Made by a program: the position numbers and the translations under genes
Part shown: piece by piece, positions 26,192 to 35,432 of the stretch
Numbering within the stretch: position 1 is the stretch's first letter
Layout: the number at the start of each line of letters is the position of its first letter
Notes under the pieces: model-generated
Seen by the model: only the letters and a program-made list of their open reading frames with translations
The model's database searches: none
What the model was told of the DNA's origin: nothing
Assembly: GCF_900103615.1 (NCBI RefSeq)
Contig: NZ_FNGW01000003.1
Span: 372,001 to 436,000, forward strand
Direction of reading: 5' to 3'
Length of the DNA: 64,000 bases
DNA from: Romboutsia lituseburensis DSM 797
GTDB lineage: Bacteria; Bacillota; Clostridia; Peptostreptococcales; Peptostreptococcaceae

Positions 26192-27286
26192 ATGAATTGT
26201 GCACACACATATCCAGCATTAGAAATAAATTTAGATAAAATCTATGCAAATACTAAATATATAGTAAATCTATGCAAAGATTTAGATATAAGCATAGCCG
26301 GAGTTGTAAAAGGTGTTAATGCTCAATCCGAAGTAGTTGAAAAAATGGTAGATGGAGGATGTGAGTATATAGCAAGTTCAAGAATAAATCAGCTTATACA
26401 ATTAAAGGCAAATGGTATGAATAAAGATACTATGTTAATAAGAATGCCTATGATGGGAGAAATAGAGAAATTAGTAGGAAATGTTGATATAAGTTTGAAT
26501 TCAGAATTAGAGACTATAATAAAAATAAACCAAGAGTGTAAAAAACAAAATAAACAGCATAAAGTAGTTTTAATGTTTGATTTAGGGGATTTAAGAGAAG
26601 GAATATTTGATCAAAAAGAATTTATAGAAACTGCAATATATATAGAAAACAACCTAAAAAATATAAAACTTTATGGAGTAGGAACTAATTTAAGCTGCTA
26701 TGGTTCAATTAAACCATCTTATGAAAATCTAGAAAAACTATGTAATGTAGCTATTGAAATTGAAAAAAATATAAAAAGAGAATTAGATATAGTATCTGGA
26801 GGCGCAACAACAACGCTACCTTTAATATTAGATAATAAAATACCTAAAAAAATAAACAATTTAAGAGTAGGAGAAGCTATATTAGTAGGAAGAGATTTAG
26901 AAGATTATTGGGGATATGATATAAAAGAAATACACAAAGATACAATAACTTTGAAAGCCGAAATTATAGAAATAAAAGAAAAACCTTCTTACCCAATCGG
27001 TGAAATGTTTATAGATGCATTTGGAAATAAACCACAATATGAAGATAGAGGAATTAGAAAAAGAGCTATATTAGGTATAGGAAAGCAAGATTTTGTATTT
27101 CATGATACTTTAATACCTTTAGATGAGGGCGTAGAAATAGTTGGAAGTAGTAGTGATCACTTGATTATAGATATACAAAATTCAGCACAAGAATTTAAAA
27201 TAGGAGATATAATTAATTTTGGAGTGTTTTACCCTAGTATGCTTTATTTAACTTCTTCAACTTATGTAGATAAATATTATATTTAA
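26192..27286 (+). CDS. orr: Ornithine racemase (PLP-dependent, alanine-racemase fold)
   Basis: This 364-residue protein has the alanine racemase N-terminal barrel with the PLP lysine in VVKGVNAQ (Lys40), then MFDLGDLREG and SGGATTTLPLIL. The sequence matches the ornithine racemases of amino-acid-fermenting clostridia, which turn L-ornithine into D-ornithine for reductive degradation. The other ornithine pathway genes (ord, oraS, oraE) are not in this window. The 18-bp gap to the TOPRIM gene suggests readthrough, but AAAAGGGGG marks its own strong translation start. Confidence 0.85.
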   Translation: MNCAHTYPALEINLDKIYANTKYIVNLCKDLDISIAGVVKGVNAQSEVVEKMVDGGCEYIASSRINQLIQLKANGMNKDTMLIRMPMMGEIEKLVGNVDISLNSELETIIKINQECKKQNKQHKVVLMFDLGDLREGIFDQKEFIETAIYIENNLKNIKLYGVGTNLSCYGSIKPSYENLEKLCNVAIEIEKNIKRELDIVSGGATTTLPLILDNKIPKKINNLRVGEAILVGRDLEDYWGYDIKEIHKDTITLKAEIIEIKEKPSYPIGEMFIDAFGNKPQYEDRGIRKRAILGIGKQDFVFHDTLIPLDEGVEIVGSSSDHLIIDIQNSAQEFKIGDIINFGVFYPSMLYLTSSTYVDKYYI

Positions 27287-27294
27287 AAAAGATA

Positions 27295-27338
27295 TTAAAA
27301 GAGCTAAACGTAGATTCCTACTAAGGCTCTTTTAATAC
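27295..27338 (+). terminator. Intrinsic terminator
   Basis: A 10-bp stem (27295-27304 with 27326-27335) with an inner second helix; T residues are in the 3' arm. Confidence 0.75.
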
Positions 27339-27359
27339 GACCAAATTAATACAAAAGCT

Positions 27360-27376
27360 CCTAGTAGAGATATATA
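27360..27376 (+). repeat. 17-nt repeat, copy 2
   Basis: Exact copy of the 17 bases at 10762-10778, here about 115-130 bp before the cobalamin adenosyltransferase start. Confidence 0.5.
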
Positions 27377-27488
27377 CTAAGAAAACAAAAAAGTAGATAG
27401 TTATATAATAAAAAATTTGGGTATATAATTATTAAGAAAGATATAATTGAAAGAACTTATAATAAGTAGAAAGGTTGGATTTACTTTA

Positions 27489-28013
27489 ATGAGAATATAT
27501 ACTAAAACAGGTGATAGTGGTCAAACATCGTTATATGATGGAACTAGAATAGATAAAGATAGCTTAAGAGTTGAGTCTTATGGAACAATAGATGAGTTAA
27601 ATTCTTATATAGGATTGTGTATAAATTACACTAAAGATGAAACTGACAAAAAAATATTATTTGATATTCAAAAGTTTCTTTTTTACGTTTCTGCAGACCT
27701 TGCAACAATAAAAAAAGATAAACTAAAAAAAACTATAGAAGAAAGTGATATAATTAAATTAGAAAAAATTATAGATGATTATATAAACAAAACAGAAGAT
27801 ATAAATGCTTTTATAATTCCAGGAACAGGTTTAGCATCAGCAAATTTACATATAGCACGTACCGTATGTAGAAGAGCAGAAAGAAGAATTTTATCTCTTA
27901 GCAAATATGAAGAGGTAAATCCTTTAGTAATTAAATACATAAATAGATTGTCAGACGTTTTATATGCAATGGCTAGATACAATGAGGAAAAATTAATACC
28001 TATGGAATTTTAG
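27489..28013 (+). CDS. Cob(I)alamin adenosyltransferase, PduO type
   Basis: This 174-residue protein starts MRIYTKTGDSGQTSLYDG, the ATP-binding N-terminus of PduO-type enzymes, and ends with the conserved ARTVCRRAERRI and RLSDVLYAMAR helices. It adds the adenosyl group to cobalamin, the cofactor used by several amino-acid mutases in this metabolism. I set the start at the conserved methionine; the purine-rich site lies 16-20 bases upstream, so a longer N-terminus is possible. Confidence 0.92.
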   Translation: MRIYTKTGDSGQTSLYDGTRIDKDSLRVESYGTIDELNSYIGLCINYTKDETDKKILFDIQKFLFYVSADLATIKKDKLKKTIEESDIIKLEKIIDDYINKTEDINAFIIPGTGLASANLHIARTVCRRAERRILSLSKYEEVNPLVIKYINRLSDVLYAMARYNEEKLIPMEF

Positions 28014-28112
28014 CATGACTCATAAATAAGTTTATTTTGTTTCAATATAATTTTAATAGGGTACTAAATAAATATAAAATACAAAAGAAAAATTAATCAC
28101 GGAGGAAGAAAT

Positions 28113-28928
28113 ATGTCAAATTGTAATTCATGTCCATCAAAAAATAGTTGCAAGAGTCAAGCAACTTGTAATATAGAGAATAATCCTAATAACAAAATAA
28201 AAAAAATAATAGCTGTAATGAGTGGGAAAGGTGGAGTTGGAAAATCTACTGTTACATCATTATTAGCTAAGCAATTAAACAAAATGGGATATAAAGTAGG
28301 TATTTTAGATTCGGATATAACAGGACCTAGTATACCAAGACTTATGGGATTAGAAAATGAAAGAGCGATATCTCCAAATGGTGTAGATATTTATCCAGTA
28401 GAGACTAAAGATAAAATAAAAACTATGTCAGTTAACTTTATGGTAGATAAAGAAAATCAACCTATAGTATGGAAAGGTCCTCTAGTAGGAAAAACTGTAA
28501 AACAATTTTATAAAGATGTTATGTGGGGTGAATTAGATTATTTATTAATTGATATGCCTCCAGGAACAGGAGATGTTGCTTTAACAGTTATGCAATCTAT
28601 TCCTATAAGTGGGATAGTAATGGTTTCTGTACCTCAAGATATGATATCAATGATAGTAGCAAAAGCTGTTAATATGGCTAAAATGCTTAATGTTAACGTA
28701 ATAGGGGTTGTAGAAAATATGAGTTATATTCAATGCCCAGATTGTGACAAAAAAATAAAGCTATTTGAAGGTGAAGAAACTAATAAGTTCTTAGATGAAA
28801 TGAACTTAAAGTTACTTGGAGAATTACCTATGACTAAAGAAATAGTAAATATAACACATAATGGTGTTGAGGAAATTAGTAATGAATTAAGTGAAACTTT
28901 AAATAATATAATAGATCAAATAAAATAA
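28113..28928 (+). CDS. mrp: Mrp/NBP35-type Fe-S cluster carrier ATPase
   Basis: This 271-residue P-loop ATPase has the deviant Walker A GKGGVGKST (about residues 38-46) and the C-terminal CPDC motif that holds a bridging Fe-S cluster. The N-terminus carries four or five extra cysteines (NCNSCPSKNSCKSQATC), as in Clostridial members of the family. It delivers Fe-S clusters to target enzymes in the cytoplasm. The AGGAGG site is strong. It stands between two terminators. Confidence 0.92.
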   Translation: MSNCNSCPSKNSCKSQATCNIENNPNNKIKKIIAVMSGKGGVGKSTVTSLLAKQLNKMGYKVGILDSDITGPSIPRLMGLENERAISPNGVDIYPVETKDKIKTMSVNFMVDKENQPIVWKGPLVGKTVKQFYKDVMWGELDYLLIDMPPGTGDVALTVMQSIPISGIVMVSVPQDMISMIVAKAVNMAKMLNVNVIGVVENMSYIQCPDCDKKIKLFEGEETNKFLDEMNLKLLGELPMTKEIVNITHNGVEEISNELSETLNNIIDQIK

Positions 28929-28931
28929 TTC

Positions 28932-28982
28932 AAAGAGCTGTTAAAAGACTAATTAAAATATTAGTCTTTTGACAGCTCTTTT
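28932..28982 (+). terminator. Intrinsic terminator
   Basis: A 22-bp nearly perfect stem (28932-28953 with 28960-28981) ending in T residues. Confidence 0.92.
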
Positions 28983-29037
28983 CAATTTAAGGAAATTTAA
29001 AATATGATATAATTAAACAATAAGGAGATGATAATTT

Positions 29038-29976
29038 ATGAAATTAATAGATTTACATTGTGACACTATAGATAAATTAATGGAAGATCAAAATGCAAAT
29101 TTATATAAAAATGATTTTTCAATAGATATACAAAAGCTAAAAAAATCAAATTCGATAGCTCAAGTATTTGCAGTTTATTTTGACTTAGATTTGTACAGAG
29201 GTAATCCATATAATCGATTTGAAAATATGGCATCAAAATTCTATGAACAACTAGATTTAAATAAAAATGACATAGCTTTAGCTAAAAATTATCAAGATAT
29301 ATTAAATAACCAGAAACAAAATAAACTATCAGCAATACTTTCTATAGAAGAAGGTGCTGCTCTTAATGGAGATATTAAAAATTTATATAAGGCACATGAA
29401 GCTGGTGTTAGATTAATAACTTTAACTTGGAATTATGAAAATGAAATAGGATATCCTCACAATAAAGTAGGCTTTGAGAATGAAGGACTTAAACCTTTTG
29501 GATTAGAGGTTATTGAACGAATGAATGAACTAGGAATGATAATTGATGTATCGCACTTAAATGATGGAGGTTTTTATGATGTTTCTCGTAATTCAAAGAA
29601 ACCTTTTATAGCATCTCATTCAAATGCAAGAAATGTTACTGGAGCTAGTAGAAATTTAACTGATGATATGATAAAAGTTTTAGGTAACAAGGGTGGAGTT
29701 ACTGGAATTAACTTTTGTAAATTTTTCTTAGGAGAGAGCAATGTATCAAAAGTAGATGATATAGTAAAACATATAAAACATATTGTAAATGTTGGAGGAA
29801 TTGATGTAGTTGCAATGGGGTCTGATTTTGATGGGATACCAGATGACCTAGAAATGAAAGATATAAGTCAAATGTATATGCTACAAGATGCATTATTAAA
29901 ATCAAGATTCAATGAAGATGAAATAGAAAAAATGATGTACAAAAATGCATTAAGAGTTATAAAAGACGTTTTATAA
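29038..29976 (+). CDS. Membrane dipeptidase-like peptidase (M19)
   Basis: This 312-residue protein begins IDLHCDTIDKL, the first metal motif of renal-dipeptidase enzymes, and has SIEEGAAL, the metal His pair in DVSHLND and ASHSNARNVTG, and MGSDFDGI. Despite the name there is no signal peptide, so it acts in the cytoplasm. It cleaves dipeptides, possibly with D-residues, and feeds the amino-acid fermentation. It is monocistronic. Confidence 0.92.
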   Translation: MKLIDLHCDTIDKLMEDQNANLYKNDFSIDIQKLKKSNSIAQVFAVYFDLDLYRGNPYNRFENMASKFYEQLDLNKNDIALAKNYQDILNNQKQNKLSAILSIEEGAALNGDIKNLYKAHEAGVRLITLTWNYENEIGYPHNKVGFENEGLKPFGLEVIERMNELGMIIDVSHLNDGGFYDVSRNSKKPFIASHSNARNVTGASRNLTDDMIKVLGNKGGVTGINFCKFFLGESNVSKVDDIVKHIKHIVNVGGIDVVAMGSDFDGIPDDLEMKDISQMYMLQDALLKSRFNEDEIEKMMYKNALRVIKDVL

Positions 29977-29995
29977 TATAATAAGCAATTAAAAT

Positions 29996-30036
29996 AAAAA
30001 GTACCTTACAATTAAAATATAAAGGTACTTTTATTT
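29996..30036. terminator. Bidirectional terminator
   Basis: A 12-bp stem (29996-30007 with 30022-30033) between convergent genes, with A and T tracts on either side. Confidence 0.85.
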
Positions 30037-30043
30037 TACTCAT

Positions 30044-30598
30044 CTATTTAAAAGGAAACATCATCCAAGGATTAGCCAGTACTTCTCTAGAAGTTAGACA
30101 TTCTACTTTTAGTATCATACTAGAATCAATCACCATATATTCTGCCTGACCATTACCTCTTATTCTATATCCTTTTACATTCTTATTTTTCTCATCTAAT
30201 TGAGTAACTATAAAATTAAAAGTTCTACTGTCTTTACAAGCTCCCTTTTCAAACTTAGTACATTGTGTTATACGAACCATTCCATTACAATTTTTAATTA
30301 CTTCAAATATAGATGGTTTTTCAGGCTTTTGATTTTCTTTAAAACACTCTAAACTTAATATTTGACTAGACTTTAATATTATGTCTTCAAAGGGCTCATT
30401 ATCTTTTAATACAACACCTTCAATAAAGCCACAATTTTTATGAATTTTTGTTATTTTAAGTATTACATTTTTACTTGTAATACACTCTCCATTGATACTT
30501 AGTGAGCAGTATGTTACTTTAAGCTTCTTATTTTCACACTTTTCTATAGTTTGGAAAACATCTTGTTCAGATATAAATTTTAAACTAGGACCTAACAT
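30044..30598 (-). CDS. Unknown protein built from two tandem repeats
   Basis: This 184-residue protein consists of two copies of a domain of about 70 residues (about 14-84 and 97-168). Both have a Cys after a FxxIxxC start, the order C-x(5-8)-G-x-C, a central FIVTQLDEK / LKITKIHK strand and a final SxxILxxEC. The copies are clearly diverged. Two to three conserved cysteines per repeat suggest metal or disulfide bonds. There is no signal peptide or membrane segment. I do not recognise the family. Confidence 0.65.
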   Translation of the reverse strand: MLGPSLKFISEQDVFQTIEKCENKKLKVTYCSLSINGECITSKNVILKITKIHKNCGFIEGVVLKDNEPFEDIILKSSQILSLECFKENQKPEKPSIFEVIKNCNGMVRITQCTKFEKGACKDSRTFNFIVTQLDEKNKNVKGYRIRGNGQAEYMVIDSSMILKVECLTSREVLANPWMMFPFK

Positions 30599-30807
30599 AA
30601 ATAATTCCCCCCTAATTAATATTACACACTATCCTCAAAATAAATAAACTTAGTATATATATTAAATTATGGCCATGCACTTAAATTAGTTACAATATAT
30701 AATATATAATAACAGTTTATTTTTTACTTTTTATAGTTTATTTATATAATATAATTCAATAAGCTTTAGTTTATTACTAAAACAATAAATTTAAGGAGGA
30801 ATAATAA

Positions 30808-31083
30808 ATGAAATATCTTAGTTATAGGAGTGGAATTATTGTGGAAATCTCTGAAAGTTCAAATGAGAATTTTAAGTATATAATGATAGCAAAAGATGTA
30901 AATGATATATATACGTATACTAAATTAGTATATTCTCAAGACACTATAATACTTGATTGTGAATATTCTGAAATAGGAATTGATGATTTAAATATAGGAG
31001 ATTATGTTTTTGTATACCACTCAAATAGAATGACTATGAGCATTCCTCCTCAAACATCAGCATATATAATTGAAGTTAAATAA
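30808..31083 (+). CDS. Small beta-rich protein, 91 aa, unknown
   Basis: This 91-residue protein appears all-beta, with an ending VYHSNRMTMSIPPQTSAYIIEV that I associate with a small conserved Clostridial family, whose function I cannot name. It has a strong AAGGAGGAA site. It is divergent from the two-repeat protein; the 209-bp region between them is AT-rich and should hold both promoters. Confidence 0.65.
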   Translation: MKYLSYRSGIIVEISESSNENFKYIMIAKDVNDIYTYTKLVYSQDTIILDCEYSEIGIDDLNIGDYVFVYHSNRMTMSIPPQTSAYIIEVK

Positions 31084-31090
31084 TATACCT

Positions 31091-31136
31091 AGCCAACACA
31101 TATCTAAATTATTTTATAGATATATGTTGGTTATTT
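31091..31136 (+). terminator. Intrinsic terminator
   Basis: A 16-bp stem (31091-31106 with 31117-31132) followed by T residues. Confidence 0.85.
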
Positions 31137-31218
31137 TAGTATAATACTATATAAAATACTAAAACTATTTATATTACACTTTTTAGACCTAAATAATAAC
31201 TAGCAAGGAGATTTAAAT

Positions 31219-31890
31219 ATGAAAAAACTTATGATAATAGAAGATTCAGAAGTTATAAGACAAGAATTAAGCTCTCTATTATCCAAATATGGATATGAGG
31301 TCATAGCTCCAGATAACTTTGATAATATAATTAATGAAATTGAAACTCAAAATCCAAATCTAATTTTATTAGATATAAACTTACCTGTATTTGATGGATT
31401 CTATATATGTAGAGAAGTTAGAAAAACATCAAATGTTCCAATTATAATAGTTACAAGTAGAGATAGTGATATGGATGAACTTATGAGTATGAACTTAGGA
31501 GCAGATGATTTTGTTACTAAACCATATAATACTCAAATATTACTAGCTAGAATAAGTTCAGTATTGAAAAGAGCTTATGGCGATACTGAAAATATGGATA
31601 TACTTACATATAAAGAGCTACAACTAAATTTATCAAAGGGAACTATACATGCATTTGGTAATACTTTGGAAATAAGTAAAAATGAATTAAAAATATTGTC
31701 TTATCTTATGAAAAACAAAGAAACAATAGTATCTCGTGATAAAATAATGAACTATATGTGGAATTCAGATGTATTTGTAGATGATAATACATTGTCTGTA
31801 AATGTTAATAGACTTAGAAAAAAACTAGAGGAAATAGGACTAGATAACTATATCGAAACAAGAAGAGGATTGGGGTATATAATTAAATGA
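31219..31890 (+). CDS. OmpR-family response regulator, BceR-like
   Basis: This 223-residue regulator has a receiver domain (about 1-115) with the phosphorylated Asp in LILLDINLPVFDG and the conserved Lys in FVTKPYN. A winged-helix DNA-binding domain follows (about 128-223, ending IETRRGLGYIIK). It overlaps the sensor kinase gene by four bases (ATGA at 31887). The pair resembles BceRS regulators of antimicrobial-peptide responses, but no ABC transporter follows. Confidence 0.9.
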   Translation: MKKLMIIEDSEVIRQELSSLLSKYGYEVIAPDNFDNIINEIETQNPNLILLDINLPVFDGFYICREVRKTSNVPIIIVTSRDSDMDELMSMNLGADDFVTKPYNTQILLARISSVLKRAYGDTENMDILTYKELQLNLSKGTIHAFGNTLEISKNELKILSYLMKNKETIVSRDKIMNYMWNSDVFVDDNTLSVNVNRLRKKLEEIGLDNYIETRRGLGYIIK

Positions 31891-32894
31891 AGCTATCAAA
31901 ATTCTTAAAAGATAGAGGCCTTTTTCTATCAATAAATTTAATCCTGGCTTTACCTATAGTTTTAATTATGGTTGCATTCAAGTTTAAAATTGAATTAATA
32001 GCTATAATAATGTTCATATGGTTTGTTCCATTAATGTCATATATTCTATTAGAATTTAATAATAAGAAAAAATTTTATGATGAATTAGAAGATATTCTTG
32101 CAAATATTGATAAAAAATATTTGTTATCTGAAATTATGAAAAAGCCATCTAACCATGAAGAGGAAAAAATTAAAGATATATTAACTGAAACTAATCGTAG
32201 CATGAGAGAACAGATTAATTACTATAAAAATATTCAAAAAGAGTATCAAGAATATATAGAGACTTGGGTACATGAAATAAAAACACCTATAGCTTCTACG
32301 ATGCTTATAATAGAGAATAATGAGGAACTAGTTCCATATTCTATGAAAAATGAAATCAAAAAAATTGAAAACTATATAGATCAAGTTTTATATTATTCAA
32401 GAAGTAATGATGTAAGTAAAGATTATATAATAAAAAAGATGGATTTAGAATATGTAGTTAGAAATGTAGTAAAGAAAAATGCTAGTGATTTTATAAATAA
32501 AAAAATAGCTATAGATATGCACAATTTAAGTGGATTTGTATATAGTGATTCAAAGTGGATAGAATTTATAATAAATCAGATTATATCAAACTCTATAAAG
32601 TATAGTACAACTGAAAATCCTAAGGTAAGTATATATTCTACTAAAAATGAAAATAATACTATACTTACAATAAAGGATAATGGAGTGGGTATTTCACCAA
32701 AAGATTTAAATAGAGTTTTTGAAAAAGGATTTACTGGTGAAAATGGAAGGTTATATGGCAAATCTACTGGTATAGGATTGTATCTATGTAAGAAGCTATG
32801 TGATAAATTAGGTATAGGATTAACGCTAAACTCTATACATAATAAAGGAACAGAAATTAATATTATTTTTCCAATAGGAAGAGAGTTAAAATAA
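31887..32894 (+). CDS. Intramembrane-sensing histidine kinase, BceS-like
   Basis: This 335-residue kinase has two membrane segments (about residues 12-30 and 38-55) with almost no outside loop, as in BceS kinases that sense through a partner transporter. The phospho-acceptor motif is TWVHEIKTP. The ATPase part has NQIISNSIKYS, DNGVGIS and STGIGLYLCK. Such kinases usually need a BceAB ABC transporter for signal, and none is encoded next to it. A terminator lies directly at its stop codon. Confidence 0.9.
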   Translation: MKLSKFLKDRGLFLSINLILALPIVLIMVAFKFKIELIAIIMFIWFVPLMSYILLEFNNKKKFYDELEDILANIDKKYLLSEIMKKPSNHEEEKIKDILTETNRSMREQINYYKNIQKEYQEYIETWVHEIKTPIASTMLIIENNEELVPYSMKNEIKKIENYIDQVLYYSRSNDVSKDYIIKKMDLEYVVRNVVKKNASDFINKKIAIDMHNLSGFVYSDSKWIEFIINQIISNSIKYSTTENPKVSIYSTKNENNTILTIKDNGVGISPKDLNRVFEKGFTGENGRLYGKSTGIGLYLCKKLCDKLGIGLTLNSIHNKGTEINIIFPIGRELK

Positions 32895-32928
32895 AGCTAT
32901 CTCATTTCAATGAGATAGCTTTATTTTA
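32891..32928 (+). terminator. Intrinsic terminator
   Basis: A 16-bp stem with 3-base loop (32891-32906 with 32910-32925). It overlaps the kinase stop codon. Confidence 0.88.
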
Positions 32929-33015
32929 TTTATAAGTAAAATGTAACAATATGAAAAAAAATACATATTTATACAATAAGAAGTAAAATTTACAGAACTT
33001 ATTGGGGGTATATAC

Positions 33016-33177
33016 ATGCACACAAACAATAAATCAAATAAAGGTAGAGTACCTAAGAACAATAAGAATTCAAAAAAATTAAGTAAAAGTAAAAATAAAT
33101 CAAAAGCATCTACTAATGATTTAAATCAACAGCTAAAAAAAATATTGCTAGAAAAACTTATAGAAAAATTAAAATAA
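33016..33177 (+). CDS. Lysine-rich small protein, 53 aa
   Basis: This 53-residue frame starts nine bases after TTGGGGG. The first 33 residues are almost only Lys, Asn and Ser (basic, unstructured), and the last 20 form a likely helix (QQLKKILLEKLIEKLK). Its terminator follows the stop. The composition recalls small nucleic-acid-binding or spore proteins, but no family is recognised. Confidence 0.6.
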   Translation: MHTNNKSNKGRVPKNNKNSKKLSKSKNKSKASTNDLNQQLKKILLEKLIEKLK

Positions 33178-33189
33178 ATCAATTTAACC

Positions 33190-33222
33190 AAGAGAGTTTT
33201 CATATGAAAACTCTCTTATTCC
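33190..33222 (+). terminator. Intrinsic terminator
   Basis: A 14-bp perfect stem with no real loop bases beyond the turn (AAGAGAGTTTTCAT / ATGAAAACTCTCTT), then T-rich sequence. Confidence 0.8.
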
Positions 33223-33312
33223 TTTTTTAGTATAAGATTAGATATAGATGGAAAAATTAAATAGTAAATAAAGTAAATAAAATCTTAAAATTAAATATAT
33301 AAGGAGTAAAAA

Positions 33313-35253
33313 ATGCAAAACAAAAAACAAACATTAATACAAAGTTCATTAGGATCTGTATTTTCAGTTTTTAGTGAAGATGAGTTAAAAAAAATAACAG
33401 ATAAGAATAAAAGAACTGTTGCTATATCTGGTAAAATAAATAACCCTGGGATAATAGAAGTACCTGAAAATGCTACTTTAGCTGAAGTAATAACTCAAGC
33501 TGGAGGTTTATTAAATGATAGTGGTTTTAAAGCTGCCCAACTTGGTATTCCATTTGGAGGTTTTTTAACAGAAGATAGTTTAGATAAAGAATTAGATTTT
33601 AAACTTTTTGATAATGTAACAAGTAGAAATATAATAATACTTTCTCAAGAGGATTGTATAATACAGTATGCTAAATTCTATGTAGATTATTTATTGGGTA
33701 AAATTCAAGACGGTGGACTTGAGGAATATGATGTTGCTAAAAAGGAGATAATTAGGATTTGGAAGCTTCTTGATAGAATAAGTAAAGGTAGAGCTAATAT
33801 GAGAGATGTATACCTATTAAGAAGACTCACAGGTACTGTTAAAGAAAAGGTAAATCAAAAACATAACATAATAGAGGAAATAATAGATAAATTCTATGAA
33901 GAAATCAAAGAACATATAGAGGAAAATAGATGTTATACATCACAATGTAATCATTTAATAAAACTAAGAATAACATCTAAATGTATAGGATGCGGAGCTT
34001 GTAAAAGAGCATGTCCTGTTGATTGTATAAATGGAGAACCTAAAAAACAACATTACATAGATTATACAAGATGTACACATTGTGGTCAGTGTATAGCTGC
34101 ATGTCCTGTAAATGCTATAACAGCAGGAGATAATACATTTAAGTTTTTAAGAGATTTAGCTACTCCAAATAAAGTTGTAATAACACAAATGGCACCCGCA
34201 GTAAGGGTTGCTATCGGAGAAGCATTTGGGTTTGAACCAGGTACAAATGTTGAAAATAAAATAGCTGCAGGTCTTAGAAAATTAGGTGTAGAATATGTAT
34301 TTGATACTACATGGGCTGCAGATTTGACCATAATGGAAGAAGCAGCTGAGCTTCAAGAAAGGCTAGAAAAACATTTAGCTGGAGATAAGGATGTAAAACT
34401 TCCTATTCTTACATCATGTTGCCCTGCATGGGTAAAATTCATAGAACAAAACTACGGGGATATGCTAGATGTACCATCATCAGCTAAGTCACCAATGCAA
34501 ATGTTTGCAACGGTAGCTAAAGATTTATGGGGAAGAGAACATGGACTAGAAAGAGATCAAATTACATCAGTAGCAATTATGCCATGTATAGCAAAGAAAT
34601 ATGAAGCTTCAAGACCTGAGTTTTCTAGAGGACTTAACTACGATGTTGATTATGTAATTACAACAGCTGAACTTGTAAAGATTTTTAAAGATTCAGGTAT
34701 AGATTTAAGTACAATTGAAGACGAGCCTATAGACCAAGTGTTAGGTGAATATACAGGGGCAGGAGTCATATTTGGTAGAACAGGTGGGGTTATAGAAGCA
34801 GCTACAAGAACTGCAGTTGAGAAAATGACAGGTAAAAGAGTTGATAATATAGAATTTGAACAATTAAGAGGATGGGATTCTTTTAGAGCATGTGAACTTG
34901 AAGTAGGAGATTTAAAGCTAAGAATAGGTATAACGTATGGACTAAAAGAAGCAGGTAAAATGTTAGATAAAATAAAAGAAGGCGAAGAGTTTTTCCATGC
35001 TATTGAAATCATGGCTTGCACATATGGATGTGTTGGCGGTGGTGGACAACCAAAAGCAAGAAAAAGAAATGAAGTATTACAAAAAAGAGCTGAAGGATTA
35101 AATAGCATAGATAGATCTCTTCCAATTAGAAGATCTTATGAAAATCCAGCTGTACTTGCAATTTATGATAAATACTTAGATCATCCTTTAAGCCACAAAG
35201 CTCATGAACTTTTACATACAAAATATTTTGTAAAAGTAAAAAAGAATAAATAA
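33313..35253 (+). CDS. hydA: [FeFe] hydrogenase with SLBB / NuoF-like N-terminus
   Basis: This 646-residue hydrogenase has an SLBB domain at about 33-70 (VAISGKINNPGIIEVP), then a helical region resembling the C-terminus of NuoF but without its cluster cysteines. Two 4Fe-4S motifs follow (CIGCGACKRACP and CTHCGQCIAACP), then the H-cluster domain. Its ligands are Cys370 (TSCCPAW), Cys425 (MPCIAKK), Cys569 and Cys573 (MACTYGC). The spacing of 55, 144 and 4 equals that of the C. pasteurianum enzyme. It makes or uses H2 with ferredoxin-like electron transfer. No other hydrogenase subunit or maturase gene is adjacent. Confidence 0.95.
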   Translation: MQNKKQTLIQSSLGSVFSVFSEDELKKITDKNKRTVAISGKINNPGIIEVPENATLAEVITQAGGLLNDSGFKAAQLGIPFGGFLTEDSLDKELDFKLFDNVTSRNIIILSQEDCIIQYAKFYVDYLLGKIQDGGLEEYDVAKKEIIRIWKLLDRISKGRANMRDVYLLRRLTGTVKEKVNQKHNIIEEIIDKFYEEIKEHIEENRCYTSQCNHLIKLRITSKCIGCGACKRACPVDCINGEPKKQHYIDYTRCTHCGQCIAACPVNAITAGDNTFKFLRDLATPNKVVITQMAPAVRVAIGEAFGFEPGTNVENKIAAGLRKLGVEYVFDTTWAADLTIMEEAAELQERLEKHLAGDKDVKLPILTSCCPAWVKFIEQNYGDMLDVPSSAKSPMQMFATVAKDLWGREHGLERDQITSVAIMPCIAKKYEASRPEFSRGLNYDVDYVITTAELVKIFKDSGIDLSTIEDEPIDQVLGEYTGAGVIFGRTGGVIEAATRTAVEKMTGKRVDNIEFEQLRGWDSFRACELEVGDLKLRIGITYGLKEAGKMLDKIKEGEEFFHAIEIMACTYGCVGGGGQPKARKRNEVLQKRAEGLNSIDRSLPIRRSYENPAVLAIYDKYLDHPLSHKAHELLHTKYFVKVKKNK

Positions 35254-35303
35254 AATAATAAACACCCTTTATTTAGATATTTTATAAAGGGTGTTTATTA
35301 TTT
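35254..35303 (+). terminator. Intrinsic terminator
   Basis: A stem of about 19 bp (35254-35272 with 35284-35302) with T residues in and after the 3' arm. Confidence 0.85.
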
Positions 35304-35432
35304 TTCAATCTATAAAATGAAAGTTATGAAAACCTTACGCTCAATCGTTGTCATAAATACTTTTAAAATGATATAATTTGCATAAAGGGGAAAGATTAAT
35401 TAAATGTAAATATTATTTGGAAGGGATATATA

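Noticed and set aside
34650-35108. A 152-codon frame on the minus strand inside the hydrogenase gene
   Set aside because: It is antisense to conserved H-cluster motifs; its composition is a mirror of the real gene and it has no start signal.
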